From Klebsiella ornithinolytica NBRC 105727 = ATCC 31898 (GTDB taxonomy: Bacteria > Pseudomonadota > Gammaproteobacteria > Enterobacterales > Enterobacteriaceae): a DNA stretch of 64,000 nucleotides. The first letter of the stretch is position 1. Each line of letters begins with the position of its first letter. A program made the translations under genes and the position numbers. The DNA is taken from NCBI RefSeq assembly GCF_001598295.1, contig NZ_BCYR01000005.1:62001-126000 (forward strand), read 5' to 3'. This document shows positions 18,426 to 27,505 of the stretch, piece by piece. Under the pieces are notes generated by a model, which was given only the letters and a program-made list of their open reading frames with translations, was not told the DNA's origin and searched no databases.

Positions 18426-19235
18426 ATGGTCGAAACATTGCTCGAAGTCCGTAATCTGAGTAAGACCTTTCGCTACCGTACCGGCTGGTTTCGTCGTCAG
18501 ATGGTGGAAGCGGTGAAACCGCTCAGTTTTACGCTGCGCGAACGCCAGACGCTGGCGATTATCGGCGAGAACGGTTCAGGAAAATCGACCCTGGCGAAAA
18601 TGCTGGCGGGCATGATCGAACCGACATCCGGCGAGCTGTTGATTGACGATCATCCGCTGACGTTTGGCGACTACTCTTTCCGCAGTCAGCGTATCCGCAT
18701 GATCTTTCAGGACCCGTCGACCTCGCTGAACCCGCGGCAGCGTATTTCGCAGATCCTCGACTTCCCGCTGCGCCTGAATACCGACCTCGAACCAGAGGCG
18801 CGGGAGAAGCAGATTATTGAGACGCTGCGAATGGTCGGCCTGCTGCCGGACCACGTGAGCTACTATCCGCATATGCTGGCTCCCGGCCAGAAGCAGCGTC
18901 TGGGCCTCGCGCGCGCGCTGATTCTGCGTCCGAAAGTGATCATCTGTGATGAAGCCCTGGCGTCGCTGGATATGTCGATGCGTTCGCAGCTGATCAACCT
19001 GATGCTGGAGTTACAGGAGAAACAGGGGATTTCGTATATCTACGTGACCCAGCATCTGGGGATGATGAAGCATATCAGCGACCAGGTTCTGGTGATGCAT
19101 CAGGGCGAGGTCGTCGAGCGCGGCAGTACTGCCGATGTGCTGGCGTCACCGCTGCACGACCTCACCCGACGTCTGATTGCCGGCCACTTTGGCGAGGCGC
19201 TGACCGCCGATGCCTGGCGCAAAGACGGTAAATAA
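18426..19235 (+). CDS. sapF: SapF, Sap ABC transporter ATPase
   Basis: This 269-aa ABC ATPase is the partner of SapD. Walker A GENGSGKST is at residues about 47-55, Walker B is VIICDEALASLD, and the signature is LAPGQKQRLGLARAL in place of LSGGQ. It is the last gene of the sap operon, ending 30 bp before the convergent NCS1 permease gene. Confidence 0.94.
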   Translation: MVETLLEVRNLSKTFRYRTGWFRRQMVEAVKPLSFTLRERQTLAIIGENGSGKSTLAKMLAGMIEPTSGELLIDDHPLTFGDYSFRSQRIRMIFQDPSTSLNPRQRISQILDFPLRLNTDLEPEAREKQIIETLRMVGLLPDHVSYYPHMLAPGQKQRLGLARALILRPKVIICDEALASLDMSMRSQLINLMLELQEKQGISYIYVTQHLGMMKHISDQVLVMHQGEVVERGSTADVLASPLHDLTRRLIAGHFGEALTADAWRKDGK

Positions 19236-19265
19236 CCGTCCGCGCCGGCAGCAGCTCCATCGGCT

Positions 19266-20693
19266 CTAGTCCGGGAACACGCTCTGCGTCGGCAGCACGC
19301 GACGATCAAAACGACGCAGCGCGTAGTAAAGAGCCCCGGTCCCGAACCAGCCGATAATCCAGGAGACATCGTTGCCGGCAAACAGCCACGTCAGCGAGCC
19401 GTGATACAGCGGGTTCTCAATAAACGGCAGCTGGATAAGCACGCCGGCCACATAAACGACAATCGCGTAGATGTTCCAGTATCCGTAACGCTGTTGCGGA
19501 TCGGAGAGCGCGGGAATATCCACGGCGCCTGCGGAAATCAGATAGTAGTCGGTCAGACTGATGGCGCTCCACGGAACGAAAAACGCCAGCAGGAAGAGCA
19601 GAAAATGGGTGAAGTTCTTTAAGAACGCCGGCTCGCTCAACAACGCAATCACGCATGAGATAGCCACCATCAGCACCACGAAGAGAATACGCGCCCGCTT
19701 CGACAGCGAAGCCTGACGGCGAAATCCGGAAACGATGGTGCTCAGCGACATAAAGCTGCCGTAGGCGTTCAGGGTGGTAAAGGTGATTTTGCCAAAGCAG
19801 ATCGCAAAGTAAATCACCATCGCCATCAGCTGGCTTTTGCCTAACCCGACGATAAAGCTCACTTCATGGCCGGAAAACGCGCTGCCGGCGATAGCCGCCG
19901 TCAGAACGCCTAGCGTCATCGATGCCTGAGTCCCCAGCACCGTACCGCTGAAGACGCACAAAAACGTTTTCGCGCCCGAGACATTGCGCGGCAGATAGCG
20001 AGAGTAATCGGAAACGTAGGGGCAGAACGCAATCTGCCACGACGATGATAACGACACGGCCAGTAAAAACATCGGCAGAGAAAAATGGTTATTCTGCGCG
20101 ATCGCCGGCAGATTGGCGGACAGCAGCAGCGTCACGAACAGATAGACAAACGCCAGCACCCCGACCACGCTCGCCACTTTGCCCAGCTTATGGATGACCC
20201 TATAGCCCAGCACGGCAATCACAATAATAATCGCGCTGAACAACAACATGCCGGCCACGTCAGAGATCGACAGCAGCCTTGCCATTGCCTGACCGGCCAG
20301 TACGGTACCGCTGGCCGAAAAGCCGACATACATCACGCACACCAACACCAGCGGCACCACGGCACCAAACACGCCAAACTGCGCCCGGCTGATGATCATC
20401 TGCGGCAACCCCAGGCGCGGCCCCTGTAGCGCATGCAGGGACATCACCGCCGCGCCAAGCACCTGCCCCACCAACAGCCCAATCAGCGACCAGACAACAT
20501 CGCCCCCCAGCACCACCGCCAGCGCACCGGTGACGATGGCGGTAATCTGCAGATTACCGCCGAACCACAGCGTAAACTGGCTAAAGGGATGCCCGTGGCG
20601 TTCGCGGTCAGGAATATAATCGATCGACCGCGTTTCCGTTAACCCCTGTTCGCGCTGGGTTGACTGCCGGTCGGCTGGTGAAAAAGAAGACAT
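19266..20693 (-). CDS. NCS1-family cation symporter (CodB-like)
   Basis: This is a 475-aa permease with about 12 membrane helices. It resembles the nucleobase:cation symporter-1 family (cytosine, hydantoin, allantoin carriers): the N-terminus HPFSQFTLWFGGNLQITAIVTGA is the family helix-1 motif, and the ISRAQFGVFGAVVP block is typical of helix 3. GAGGAA precedes the ATG at 20693. It is the last gene of a minus-strand run (importer, lyase, permease). In context it may import the same imidazole-type compound or export the lyase product. Not a standard codB, since codA is absent. Confidence 0.82.
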   Translation of the reverse strand: MSSFSPADRQSTQREQGLTETRSIDYIPDRERHGHPFSQFTLWFGGNLQITAIVTGALAVVLGGDVVWSLIGLLVGQVLGAAVMSLHALQGPRLGLPQMIISRAQFGVFGAVVPLVLVCVMYVGFSASGTVLAGQAMARLLSISDVAGMLLFSAIIIVIAVLGYRVIHKLGKVASVVGVLAFVYLFVTLLLSANLPAIAQNNHFSLPMFLLAVSLSSSWQIAFCPYVSDYSRYLPRNVSGAKTFLCVFSGTVLGTQASMTLGVLTAAIAGSAFSGHEVSFIVGLGKSQLMAMVIYFAICFGKITFTTLNAYGSFMSLSTIVSGFRRQASLSKRARILFVVLMVAISCVIALLSEPAFLKNFTHFLLFLLAFFVPWSAISLTDYYLISAGAVDIPALSDPQQRYGYWNIYAIVVYVAGVLIQLPFIENPLYHGSLTWLFAGNDVSWIIGWFGTGALYYALRRFDRRVLPTQSVFPD

Positions 20694-20748
20694 TATTTCC
20701 TCGCTATAGATTATTGTTATTGTTGTGTTTTATTTTCTTATTCTGTTG

Positions 20749-22269
20749 CTATTGACCGTTCAGGCGCGATGCCATCCAGTCAGCCCGATGGCTTTTGATG
20801 GTCGCCACCGCTTTGGCGATTTCTGGCGCCAGCCAGCGATCGTCTTCCCATGTCGCCACGCGCTGTCGCAGCAGCGCCAGCGCGTGACGCGTGCCGGCTG
20901 CCAGCATGTCCTGAGCATGAAACTCCAGCCCCTGAGCGGCCAGCAGATACTCGATCGCCATAATTTGATACAGGTTGGCCAGCAGGCGCTGTAGCTTGAG
21001 CGACGCGCCGGTCCCGAGGCTCAGGTGATCTTCCTGCAGCGCCGAGGTCACAAAATTATCAAGCACCGCCGGCTGCGCCAGCTGCTTGTTCTCCGCACAA
21101 AGCGAGGCCGCGACGTACTGGGCGATCATCATCCCGGAGTTCACCCCGGGTTTGGCCACCAGGAACGCCGGCAGGCCGCTGATTAACGGGTTGACCAGGC
21201 GATCCAGACGCCGCTCGGCAATCGCGCCCAGTTCGGCCATCGCAATCGCCAGCACATCACAGGCCATGGCGACCGATTCCCCATGCGGATGCGCCTGCGA
21301 TACCACTCGCCAGTTCTCGAGGGTGCCGAGAATCAAGGGATTATCCGTACAGGCGTTCAGCTCGGTGTTAATTTGCCGCTCGGCATGATCGAACTGATCG
21401 CGGCAGGCGCCGTGTACCTGCGGCATAGATCGCAGACTGAGCGCATCCTGGGTACGTATCCCCTGGCTGACGCTCAACAGTGGACTGTCGGCGAGCAGCT
21501 GGCGTAATCGGGCGCCGCTGTGCTGCATGCCAGGACTGGCCTTCAATGCCAGGATCTCGGCGTCAAACGCCACGATCTGTCCGCGCAGCGCTTCAAAACT
21601 CATCGCACCGGTGACGTCGGCCCAGTCCAGCAGTTGGCTGGCGTCGTCGAGGGCCAGACAGGCCATTCCGGTCATACACGGCGTCCCGTTGACCAGGCTT
21701 AATCCCTCTTTTGCCCCCGGCGAAATGGCGGATAGTCCCGCCTGCGCCAGCGCTTCGGCAGCAGGAACCACCCGCCCCTGCCAGCTCACCTCGCCGATCC
21801 CCATCAGCGCCAGACCGATATGCGCCATATGCGTCAGATAGCCCACCGAACCTTGCGAAGGCACCTGCGGCGTGATTTGCTGATTCAGGAAGGCGAGCAG
21901 CTGTTGCACGATGGCGCAGGAAATCCCGGACTTACCATGGCTGTAGTTGGCGACGGCGGCGCACATAATGGCCCGCGTCTGGGCGTCGTCCAGCAGAGGG
22001 CCGACGCCGCAGGCGTGGCTCAACAGCGTATTGCGCGATAGCTGGCTCAGCTGCTCTTCAGGCAGAGTGATATTGCACAAGGCTCCGAGGCCGGTATTAA
22101 TCCCGTAGGCTATCTGCCCCGCGTCGATAATATGCTGAACAATCGCTCGCCCCTGTGCGATGCGCTCCCAGGCGCCGGCGCTGAGCGCCAGCTGCGCCTG
22201 GCCTCTGGCGACCTGCACAACCTCCTGCCAGCATAACGGGGCGTCGCCCCACAGCACCTGTTGGTTCAT
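20749..22269 (-). CDS. MIO-less histidine-ammonia-lyase homologue; candidate ergothionase
   Basis: This 506-aa protein has the HAL/PAL fold throughout: AYGINTGLG with Tyr55, [48 protein letters not shown] and LQEDHLSLG. The catalytic loop that should read GSVGASGDLAPLAHMA reads [11 protein letters not shown] (residues 140-150), so the Ala-Ser-Gly that cyclises to MIO, and about six residues overall, are missing. Ergothionases, which eliminate trimethylamine from ergothioneine to give thiourocanate, are known members of this fold without MIO. The start at 22269 overlaps the ABC ATPase stop by four bases; the longer open frame is not homologous. The ABC-importer context fits a quaternary-amine substrate. 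A different betaine, or an inactive paralogue, remains possible. Confidence 0.75.
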   Translation of the reverse strand: MNQQVLWGDAPLCWQEVVQVARGQAQLALSAGAWERIAQGRAIVQHIIDAGQIAYGINTGLGALCNITLPEEQLSQLSRNTLLSHACGVGPLLDDAQTRAIMCAAVANYSHGKSGISCAIVQQLLAFLNQQITPQVPSQGSVGYLTHMAHIGLALMGIGEVSWQGRVVPAAEALAQAGLSAISPGAKEGLSLVNGTPCMTGMACLALDDASQLLDWADVTGAMSFEALRGQIVAFDAEILALKASPGMQHSGARLRQLLADSPLLSVSQGIRTQDALSLRSMPQVHGACRDQFDHAERQINTELNACTDNPLILGTLENWRVVSQAHPHGESVAMACDVLAIAMAELGAIAERRLDRLVNPLISGLPAFLVAKPGVNSGMMIAQYVAASLCAENKQLAQPAVLDNFVTSALQEDHLSLGTGASLKLQRLLANLYQIMAIEYLLAAQGLEFHAQDMLAAGTRHALALLRQRVATWEDDRWLAPEIAKAVATIKSHRADWMASRLNGQ

Positions 22270-23060
22270 ACGGATTGTCCTGGTTGGTGATGGCTGGAAA
22301 TAAACTGTTGAAAACGCGGCGACCCATGCGCGCCGAACAGCGCCTCCGGCGCGCCGTCGCAATCAATCGTGCCTTGATGCATAAACACCACGCGGTTGGA
22401 GACATGGCGGGCAAAGCCTAGCTCATGCGTGACCACCAGCATCGTGCGCCCCTCTTCCGCCAGGCTGCGCATCACTTTTAATACTTCGCCCACCAGTTCC
22501 GGATCTAACGCCGAAGTCGGCTCATCAAAGAGCATCACCTCCGGATCCATCGCCAGCGCCCGGGCTATCGCCACGCGCTGTTGCTGACCTCCCGAGAGCT
22601 GGGCCGGGTAAAAATCCTTGCGGTTCAACATGCCGACGCGATCGAGCAGCTGCTCCGCCTGTTCAATGCACTCCTGCTTACTGCGTTTGAGGACGTAATG
22701 CGGCCCTTCAATCACGTTTTGCAGCACCGTCATATGCGACCACAGGTTAAAGCTTTGGAACACCATCCCCAGCCGCGAACGCAGACGTTCGATCTGCTTA
22801 GGGTTGGCCGCTAAACGGTGGCCGCGCGCATGGTGTTTCATCTCAATGGTTTCACCCCCCACGCTGACCACGCCCGCATCGGGTGTTTCCAGCAGGTTGA
22901 TGCAGCGCAACAGCGTACTCTTACCTGAACCGCTGGCGCCCAGAATCGAGATCACATCGCCTTTTTGCGCCTGGATAGAAATTCCCTTCAGCACATCAAG
23001 TGAACCAAAGGATTTATGGATATCGCTGACGGACAGCGTCACGGGACGGGGATCGTGCAT
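22266..23060 (-). CDS. Polar-amino-acid ABC importer, ATPase (HisP/GlnQ type)
   Basis: This is a 264-aa ATPase with Walker [10 protein letters not shown] (residues about 36-44), signature [16 protein letters not shown], Walker [15 protein letters not shown] and H-loop VVTHE. The family-specific [22 protein letters not shown] block matches importers of histidine, arginine or opines. Its ATG lies one base after the permease stop, and its own stop overlaps the lyase start (ATGA), so importer and lyase are translationally linked. Confidence 0.93.
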   Translation of the reverse strand: MHDPRPVTLSVSDIHKSFGSLDVLKGISIQAQKGDVISILGASGSGKSTLLRCINLLETPDAGVVSVGGETIEMKHHARGHRLAANPKQIERLRSRLGMVFQSFNLWSHMTVLQNVIEGPHYVLKRSKQECIEQAEQLLDRVGMLNRKDFYPAQLSGGQQQRVAIARALAMDPEVMLFDEPTSALDPELVGEVLKVMRSLAEEGRTMLVVTHELGFARHVSNRVVFMHQGTIDCDGAPEALFGAHGSPRFQQFISSHHQPGQSV

Positions 23061-23061
23061 A

Positions 23062-23793
23062 CTATTCTCCTTTGGCGGCCGGTTTGAGTGCGACGGTGGC
23101 CGGGGTTTGCCGGGTATGCGGCGTCAGACGACGCTCAAGCAGCGCATAAAGCTGTACGATGATAAAGTTGAGCAGCAAATAGATAACCGCGGCGCAGAGA
23201 AAGACCTCCATCGTCCGGTAGGTTCTCTGGATAATTTGCTGCGCCACGCCGGTCACATCCCACACCGTCACCAGACTGGCCAGCGCGGTGGATTTCACCA
23301 GCAAAATCGCCTCGGTTGAGTAGGCCGGCAGCGCATAGCGCAGCATCACCGGGGCGATGATGCGGCGCAGCAGCAGAAAACGGGACATCCCGCATGCCTG
23401 TCCGGCTTCAATCTGGCCAGAGGGCACCGCCAGCAGCGCGCCGCGCAGGATTTCCGCGGTGTAGGCGGCGGTACACAGCGCCAGCGCCAGCACCGCGCAG
23501 ATAAACGGCTCGCGCAGCAGCGGCCACAGAAAACTGTGGCGAATCACGCCAAACTGCCCCAGCCCGTAATAGATAAGAAACAGCTGGATCAGCAGCGGCG
23601 AACCGCGAAACACCAGAATGTAACCTTTGGCAACATTGCTGAGCAGCGGCCAGCGGCTCATGCGCAGCGCCAGAACCCCCACCGCCAGTACGCCGCCGCA
23701 GAGAAAGGAGCAGATAAACAGCCCCAGCGTGACCGGCAGCGCGGCACAGAGCTTGAGGAAGGTATCGCTGAGAAAGGCAACGTCGATAAACAT
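23062..23793 (-). CDS. Polar-amino-acid ABC importer, permease 2 (HisM type)
   Basis: This 243-aa permease has about five membrane helices and the family EAA loop [26 protein letters not shown] (residues about 135-160). [21 protein letters not shown] is the diagnostic block for HisM/ArtM-like subunits. It lies 9 bp after permease 1 and forms a heterodimeric channel with it. Confidence 0.92.
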   Translation of the reverse strand: MFIDVAFLSDTFLKLCAALPVTLGLFICSFLCGGVLAVGVLALRMSRWPLLSNVAKGYILVFRGSPLLIQLFLIYYGLGQFGVIRHSFLWPLLREPFICAVLALALCTAAYTAEILRGALLAVPSGQIEAGQACGMSRFLLLRRIIAPVMLRYALPAYSTEAILLVKSTALASLVTVWDVTGVAQQIIQRTYRTMEVFLCAAVIYLLLNFIIVQLYALLERRLTPHTRQTPATVALKPAAKGE

Positions 23794-23802
23794 AAATTCT
23801 CC

Positions 23803-24522
23803 TTAAGCCTGAGCCGCGGTACGGCGCAGCCAGGCGCGATTCAGGCGAAGTTCCGCCCGAATAAACGCCCGGTTGGACACCAGGGTGAGTATCAGGTAGC
23901 AGCCGCCGCCAATCACATAGAACAGGAAGTATTCGCGGGTGGAGCCAGCGGCGATCTGGCTGGCGCGCATTAGCTCCGCAATCCCCGTCACCGAGACCAG
24001 CGCCGAATCTTTAAGGCTCATCTGCCAGACGTTTGACAACCCAGGCAGCGAATAGCGGGCAATCTGCGGCAGCATGATGCGCTGAAAAATCCGCCAGCGC
24101 GGCATGCCGATTGCCGATGCCGCCTCGACTTCACCGGGCATCAGCGCCAGGCGCGCCGCGCGGTAAACTTCAGCCTGATAAGAGGCGGAAATTAAGCCGA
24201 TAGCCAGCGAGCCAATCAGAAACGGCGGGACCTCGATAAAGCCGTCGGCGCCAAACAGCTGACCAATCGCCGAGACCAGTCCAGACCCGCCAAAATAGAA
24301 CAGGTAAATGACCAGCAGCTCAGGAATGCCGCGGAATACCACCGAATAGGCGGAGCCGAACCAGCGCACGGGGGCGTGCGGCGACAGCTTTGCTGCGGCA
24401 ATCATGCCGCCGACCACGGCGCCGACCGCTAACGCGGCGAGAGACAGCAGCAGCGTGGTCAGCGTCGCGCTCAGGATGAGCGTTCCCCAACCGTTCTCAC
24501 CAAAACTCAGCAGACTAAGCAT
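23803..24522 (-). CDS. Polar-amino-acid ABC importer, permease 1 (HisQ type)
   Basis: This is a 239-aa permease with start ATG 24522 (MLSLLSFGENGWG), preceded by GAGG at six bases. An upstream GTG at 24534, abutting the binding-protein stop, would add four residues. The block FRGIPELLVIYLFYFGG and the EAA loop GEVEAASAIGMPRWRIFQRIMLPQI identify the HisQ/ArtQ side of the channel. It is in one operon with the binding protein, permease 2, ATPase and lyase. Confidence 0.92.
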   Translation of the reverse strand: MLSLLSFGENGWGTLILSATLTTLLLSLAALAVGAVVGGMIAAAKLSPHAPVRWFGSAYSVVFRGIPELLVIYLFYFGGSGLVSAIGQLFGADGFIEVPPFLIGSLAIGLISASYQAEVYRAARLALMPGEVEAASAIGMPRWRIFQRIMLPQIARYSLPGLSNVWQMSLKDSALVSVTGIAELMRASQIAAGSTREYFLFYVIGGGCYLILTLVSNRAFIRAELRLNRAWLRRTAAQA

Positions 24523-24534
24523 CTTCAACCTCAC

Positions 24535-25392
24535 TTATGGCGTGACATCGCTTTTAAACCATTTTTCGCTCAGCTTTTTCACCGTTCCGTCCGCCAGCGC
24601 GGCCTGAATCGCGGTATCCAGCTTCGCTTTTAAATCGACATCAGCGTGACGAACGCCCATCGCTTCGCCCTCGCCCCAGATGGGGCCGCTCAGCTGCGGG
24701 CCGCTGAAGTTGAGGTTGCTGTTTTCCGGACGCGCAAGGGTGGTGTTGGCGAAGGTAATATCGTCGAAGACGGCATCAATACGTTCGGCCTGGAGATCCA
24801 AAATAGCGTCCGCTGAATTGCTGTATTCACGAATATCGGCCACATCTTTGAAGTATTTGTCGATGAACGGGGTATAAACGGTGCCGGAAGCGATACCGAT
24901 CGTTTTTCCTTTCAGGGCCGCTTTTAATGGCGCAATCGCCGCCTGAATCTCTTTTTCATCATCGTTAAGCTTGATGGTGTGGTTGGCTCCGGTCGCCGGC
25001 GGCAGCAACGTGCCTTTTACCGCGATAAATGACGCCGGTGTTGCGGCATAGGGGACCGTGAAGGAGACCACCTGTTTTCTTTCCGGGGTGATGACGATGG
25101 CGTCCATAATCACATCGTATTTCCCGGCGTTGAGTCCGGCGATCATCCCGTCCCAGTTTTGCACCACCAGCTTGCACTCAATGCCCATGCGCTGGCAGAG
25201 ATTAGCCATCAGTTCTGGTTCGAAGCCGCTGAGCTTGCCGCCCGGCAGCGTCAGGTTCCAGGGTTCATAACCCCCTTCCGTTGCGATGGTGATGGACTTC
25301 CACTCTTTGGCATTGACCGTACTGCCGCAGAGCAAAAGTCCTGAAAACAGGGTTGTCAGACAGACCTGGCGAAAAGTGATGCTCTGCTTCAT
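24535..25392 (-). CDS. ABC importer substrate-binding protein (family 3)
   Basis: This 285-aa periplasmic protein starts at ATG 25392 (MKQSITFRQVCLTTLFSG) with AGGAG upstream, and has a signal peptide cleaved near residue 25 (STVNA/KEWK). The family-3 signature region is IATEGGYEPWNLTLPGGKLSGFEPELM, which in relatives binds amino acids or opines. An insertion of about 15-20 residues around residues 130-150 (GANHTIKLNDDEKEIQ) resembles the longer opine/octopine-type binders. It is the first gene of the importer-lyase-permease run. Ligand is unknown; a histidine betaine is suggested by the lyase. Confidence 0.9.
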   Translation of the reverse strand: MKQSITFRQVCLTTLFSGLLLCGSTVNAKEWKSITIATEGGYEPWNLTLPGGKLSGFEPELMANLCQRMGIECKLVVQNWDGMIAGLNAGKYDVIMDAIVITPERKQVVSFTVPYAATPASFIAVKGTLLPPATGANHTIKLNDDEKEIQAAIAPLKAALKGKTIGIASGTVYTPFIDKYFKDVADIREYSNSADAILDLQAERIDAVFDDITFANTTLARPENSNLNFSGPQLSGPIWGEGEAMGVRHADVDLKAKLDTAIQAALADGTVKKLSEKWFKSDVTP

Positions 25393-25608
25393 GATAATTC
25401 TCCTGATTTCATTTAAGTCATGCCGCTCTGGCGGTGCCAGCCGGACGTAAAATTCAGATGACAGAGCATGTATATACAAGCATTGACAAATCAGCACACC
25501 CTCCTGATGATGGATTTGTGAGCTGCACTGTAAATAATTTGTAATCGAATTGAAAATTGCGTGTAGCTAAAACTTTACACAAAGCGACAAGGCGATGGTG
25601 AAACTGCG
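25393..25608. promoter_or_regulatory. Divergent regulatory region, importer operon and hutD-like gene
   Basis: These 216 AT-rich bases lie between the divergent binding-protein and HutD-family starts and must carry both promoters. No regulator gene is adjacent, so control is probably from elsewhere. I could not assign a specific operator. Confidence 0.5.
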
Positions 25609-26157
25609 ATGATAACTCCCTTTAACTTCTCTTCCCTGCCGAGGACTCCGTGGAAAAACGGCGGCGGCGAAACCCGCGAAATTGTCAGCGTGCCCTCGCC
25701 TGACGCCGATGCCCCGTTTCTGTGGCGAGCCAGTATTGCCACGCTGGAGCACGACGGACCGTTTTCCCGGTTCAGCGGCATTGACCGGGTCATTACCTTA
25801 ATTGAGGGCCAGCCGCTCTGGCTTCGCGGCGAGGGGATTCATCATCATCTGAGACACTGGGAGCCGTGGGCATTTTCCGGCGAATGGGCGCTGGGTAGCG
25901 AAAGCATTTCCGCACCGGGGCTGGATTTTAACATTATGACGCAACGCACCCGCGCGGCTGCGCAGGTCAGCGTGGTCTCCGGTGAACAGCATCCCGGTAA
26001 CGAAGGCATCGCCTGGGTACTTCAGGGATGCTGGCAGCTTGCCGGCGAACGCTATGACGCGCGCTCAGGGCTCTGGTGGCAGAGCCAGTCGCCCGGGGCC
26101 CTGATTCCACTCTCGCCTGATGCCCGGCTTTTGCTGACCGGTATAACTCGTCGTTAG
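25609..26157 (+). CDS. HutD/Ves-family cupin protein
   Basis: This 182-aa bicupin-like protein of the HutD family is recognised by the N-terminal block LPRTPWKNGGGETREI (residues about 10-25), by FLWRASIATLEHDGPFSRFSGIDRVITLIEG and by DFNIMTQR. HutD proteins accompany histidine-utilisation operons and have been proposed to bind a pathway intermediate such as urocanate or formylglutamate; E. coli has the paralogue Ves. No hutUGI genes are present here. Placed divergent to an importer and a HAL homologue, it may sense or buffer the (thio)urocanate-like product. Confidence 0.85.
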   Translation: MITPFNFSSLPRTPWKNGGGETREIVSVPSPDADAPFLWRASIATLEHDGPFSRFSGIDRVITLIEGQPLWLRGEGIHHHLRHWEPWAFSGEWALGSESISAPGLDFNIMTQRTRAAAQVSVVSGEQHPGNEGIAWVLQGCWQLAGERYDARSGLWWQSQSPGALIPLSPDARLLLTGITRR

Positions 26158-26377
26158 CCCGCACAACGCCGGGCAAGAGGCGTAAAACGAGCCTGATATC
26201 CGGTGATATACTGGAGTGTGTCTGGTCGTCATTACGTGTTAAGGCACGAAAATATCGTGACACAAGGGGTCGTCAGTGGGATATAATTCTCGGCTAAATT
26301 TGAGTTATTTTGAAATAACAACCTTAACCCCATGATTGTTAAAGTAAAAATAAGCAATAACGATAAGGATTAAAGCT

Positions 26378-27166
26378 ATGGGTTTTCTTTCCGGTAAGCG
26401 CATTCTGGTCACTGGCGTTGCCAGCAAACTGTCCATCGCCTACGGTATTGCGCAAGCAATGCACCGTGAAGGGGCTGAACTGGCGTTCACCTATCAGAAC
26501 GAAAAACTGAAAGGTCGTGTGGAAGAATTTGCCGCGGCACTGGGTTCTGACATCGTACTGCCGTGCGACGTGGCTGAAGATGAGAGCATCGACTCTCTGT
26601 TCGCTGAACTGACTAAAGTCTGGCCGAAATTTGACGGCTTCGTTCACTCAATCGGTTTCGCACCGGCTGACCAGCTGGACGGCGACTACGTCAACGCGGT
26701 CACCCGCGAAGGTTTCAAAATCGCTCACGATATCAGCGCCTACAGCTTCGTGGCGATGGCGAAAGCCTGCCGCGGTATGCTGAACCCGGGTTCCGCGCTG
26801 CTGACGCTCTCCTATCTGGGCGCAGAGCGTGCGATTCCTAACTACAACGTTATGGGTCTGGCAAAAGCGTCTCTGGAAGCGAACGTGCGCTACATGGCAA
26901 ACGCGATGGGTCCGGAAGGCGTGCGCGTTAACGCCATCTCTGCGGGTCCAATCCGTACGCTGGCAGCGTCCGGCATTAAAGATTTCCGTAAAATGCTGGC
27001 GCATTGCGAAGCGGTTACCCCGATTCGCCGTACCGTGACTATCGAAGACGTGGGTAACAGCGCAGCCTTCCTGTGCTCCGACCTGTCTGCCGGTATCTCC
27101 GGTGAAGTCGTTCACGTCGATGGCGGTTTCAGCATCGCGGCAATGAACGAGCTGGAACTGAAATAA
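26378..27166 (+). CDS. fabI: Enoyl-ACP reductase (NADH), FabI
   Basis: FabI carries out the last reduction of each fatty-acid elongation cycle and is the triclosan target. The 262-aa protein is full length. It shows the divergent SDR features of Fab[19 protein letters not shown] for cofactor binding, and the catalytic [12 protein letters not shown] with Tyr156 and Lys163. Codon use is strongly biased, as in a highly expressed gene. A perfect hairpin (27175-27197) follows the stop codon. Monocistronic. Confidence 0.98.
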   Translation: MGFLSGKRILVTGVASKLSIAYGIAQAMHREGAELAFTYQNEKLKGRVEEFAAALGSDIVLPCDVAEDESIDSLFAELTKVWPKFDGFVHSIGFAPADQLDGDYVNAVTREGFKIAHDISAYSFVAMAKACRGMLNPGSALLTLSYLGAERAIPNYNVMGLAKASLEANVRYMANAMGPEGVRVNAISAGPIRTLAASGIKDFRKMLAHCEAVTPIRRTVTIEDVGNSAAFLCSDLSAGISGEVVHVDGGFSIAAMNELELK

Positions 27167-27174
27167 GTTCCTTT

Positions 27175-27197
27175 CCCTCCTCACCCTGTGAGGAGGG
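27175..27197 (+). terminator. Hairpin after fabI
   Basis: A perfect ten-base stem (CCCTCCTCAC, loop CCT, GTGAGGAGGG) starts 8 bases after the fabI stop codon. Only a poor T-tract follows (ATTGCC), so termination may be partial, or the stem may serve to protect the mRNA 3' end. Confidence 0.6.
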
Positions 27198-27220
27198 ATT
27201 GCCTTCGCGGCATCCCGTTC

Positions 27221-27359
27221 TTCCCTGCATTTCCTGCATTTCCTGCATTTCCTGCATTTCCTGCATTTCCTGCATTTCCTGCATTTCCTGCATTCCCTGC
27301 ATTCCCTGCATTCCCTGCATTCCCTGCATTCCCTGCATTCCCTGCATTCCCTGCATTCC
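27221..27359. repeat. Tandem repeat: 15 copies of a 9-bp unit
   Basis: Fifteen head-to-tail copies of TTYCCTGCA occupy 27221-27355. The first unit is TTCCCTGCA, the next seven are TTTCCTGCA and the last seven TTCCCTGCA; a partial unit ends at 27359. Because nine is a multiple of three, all frames stay open on both strands and give artefactual tripeptide repeats. The array lies in the fabI-yciW spacer and is probably a variable-number locus. Confidence 0.95.
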
Positions 27360-27505
27360 AGAAACCTACATTCACCCCTGTTATTCCAAACAGCTATTTG
27401 TTAGCACGTATCAATATTTTCTCCCGCTCCAGGGTTACGCCAGGATAGTTATGCATATATGGCCGACGGAAGTGCGGCTCGCCACATACCGATCAAGGAA
27501 CGCCC

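Noticed and set aside
20749-22362. Canonical histidase (hutH) starting at 22362
   Set aside because: The ASG tripeptide is absent, and the 31 N-terminal residues upstream of 22269 overlap the ABC ATPase gene without HAL homology.
27221-27359. CRISPR array
   Set aside because: Units are 9 bp, directly abutting, with no spacers and no cas genes.
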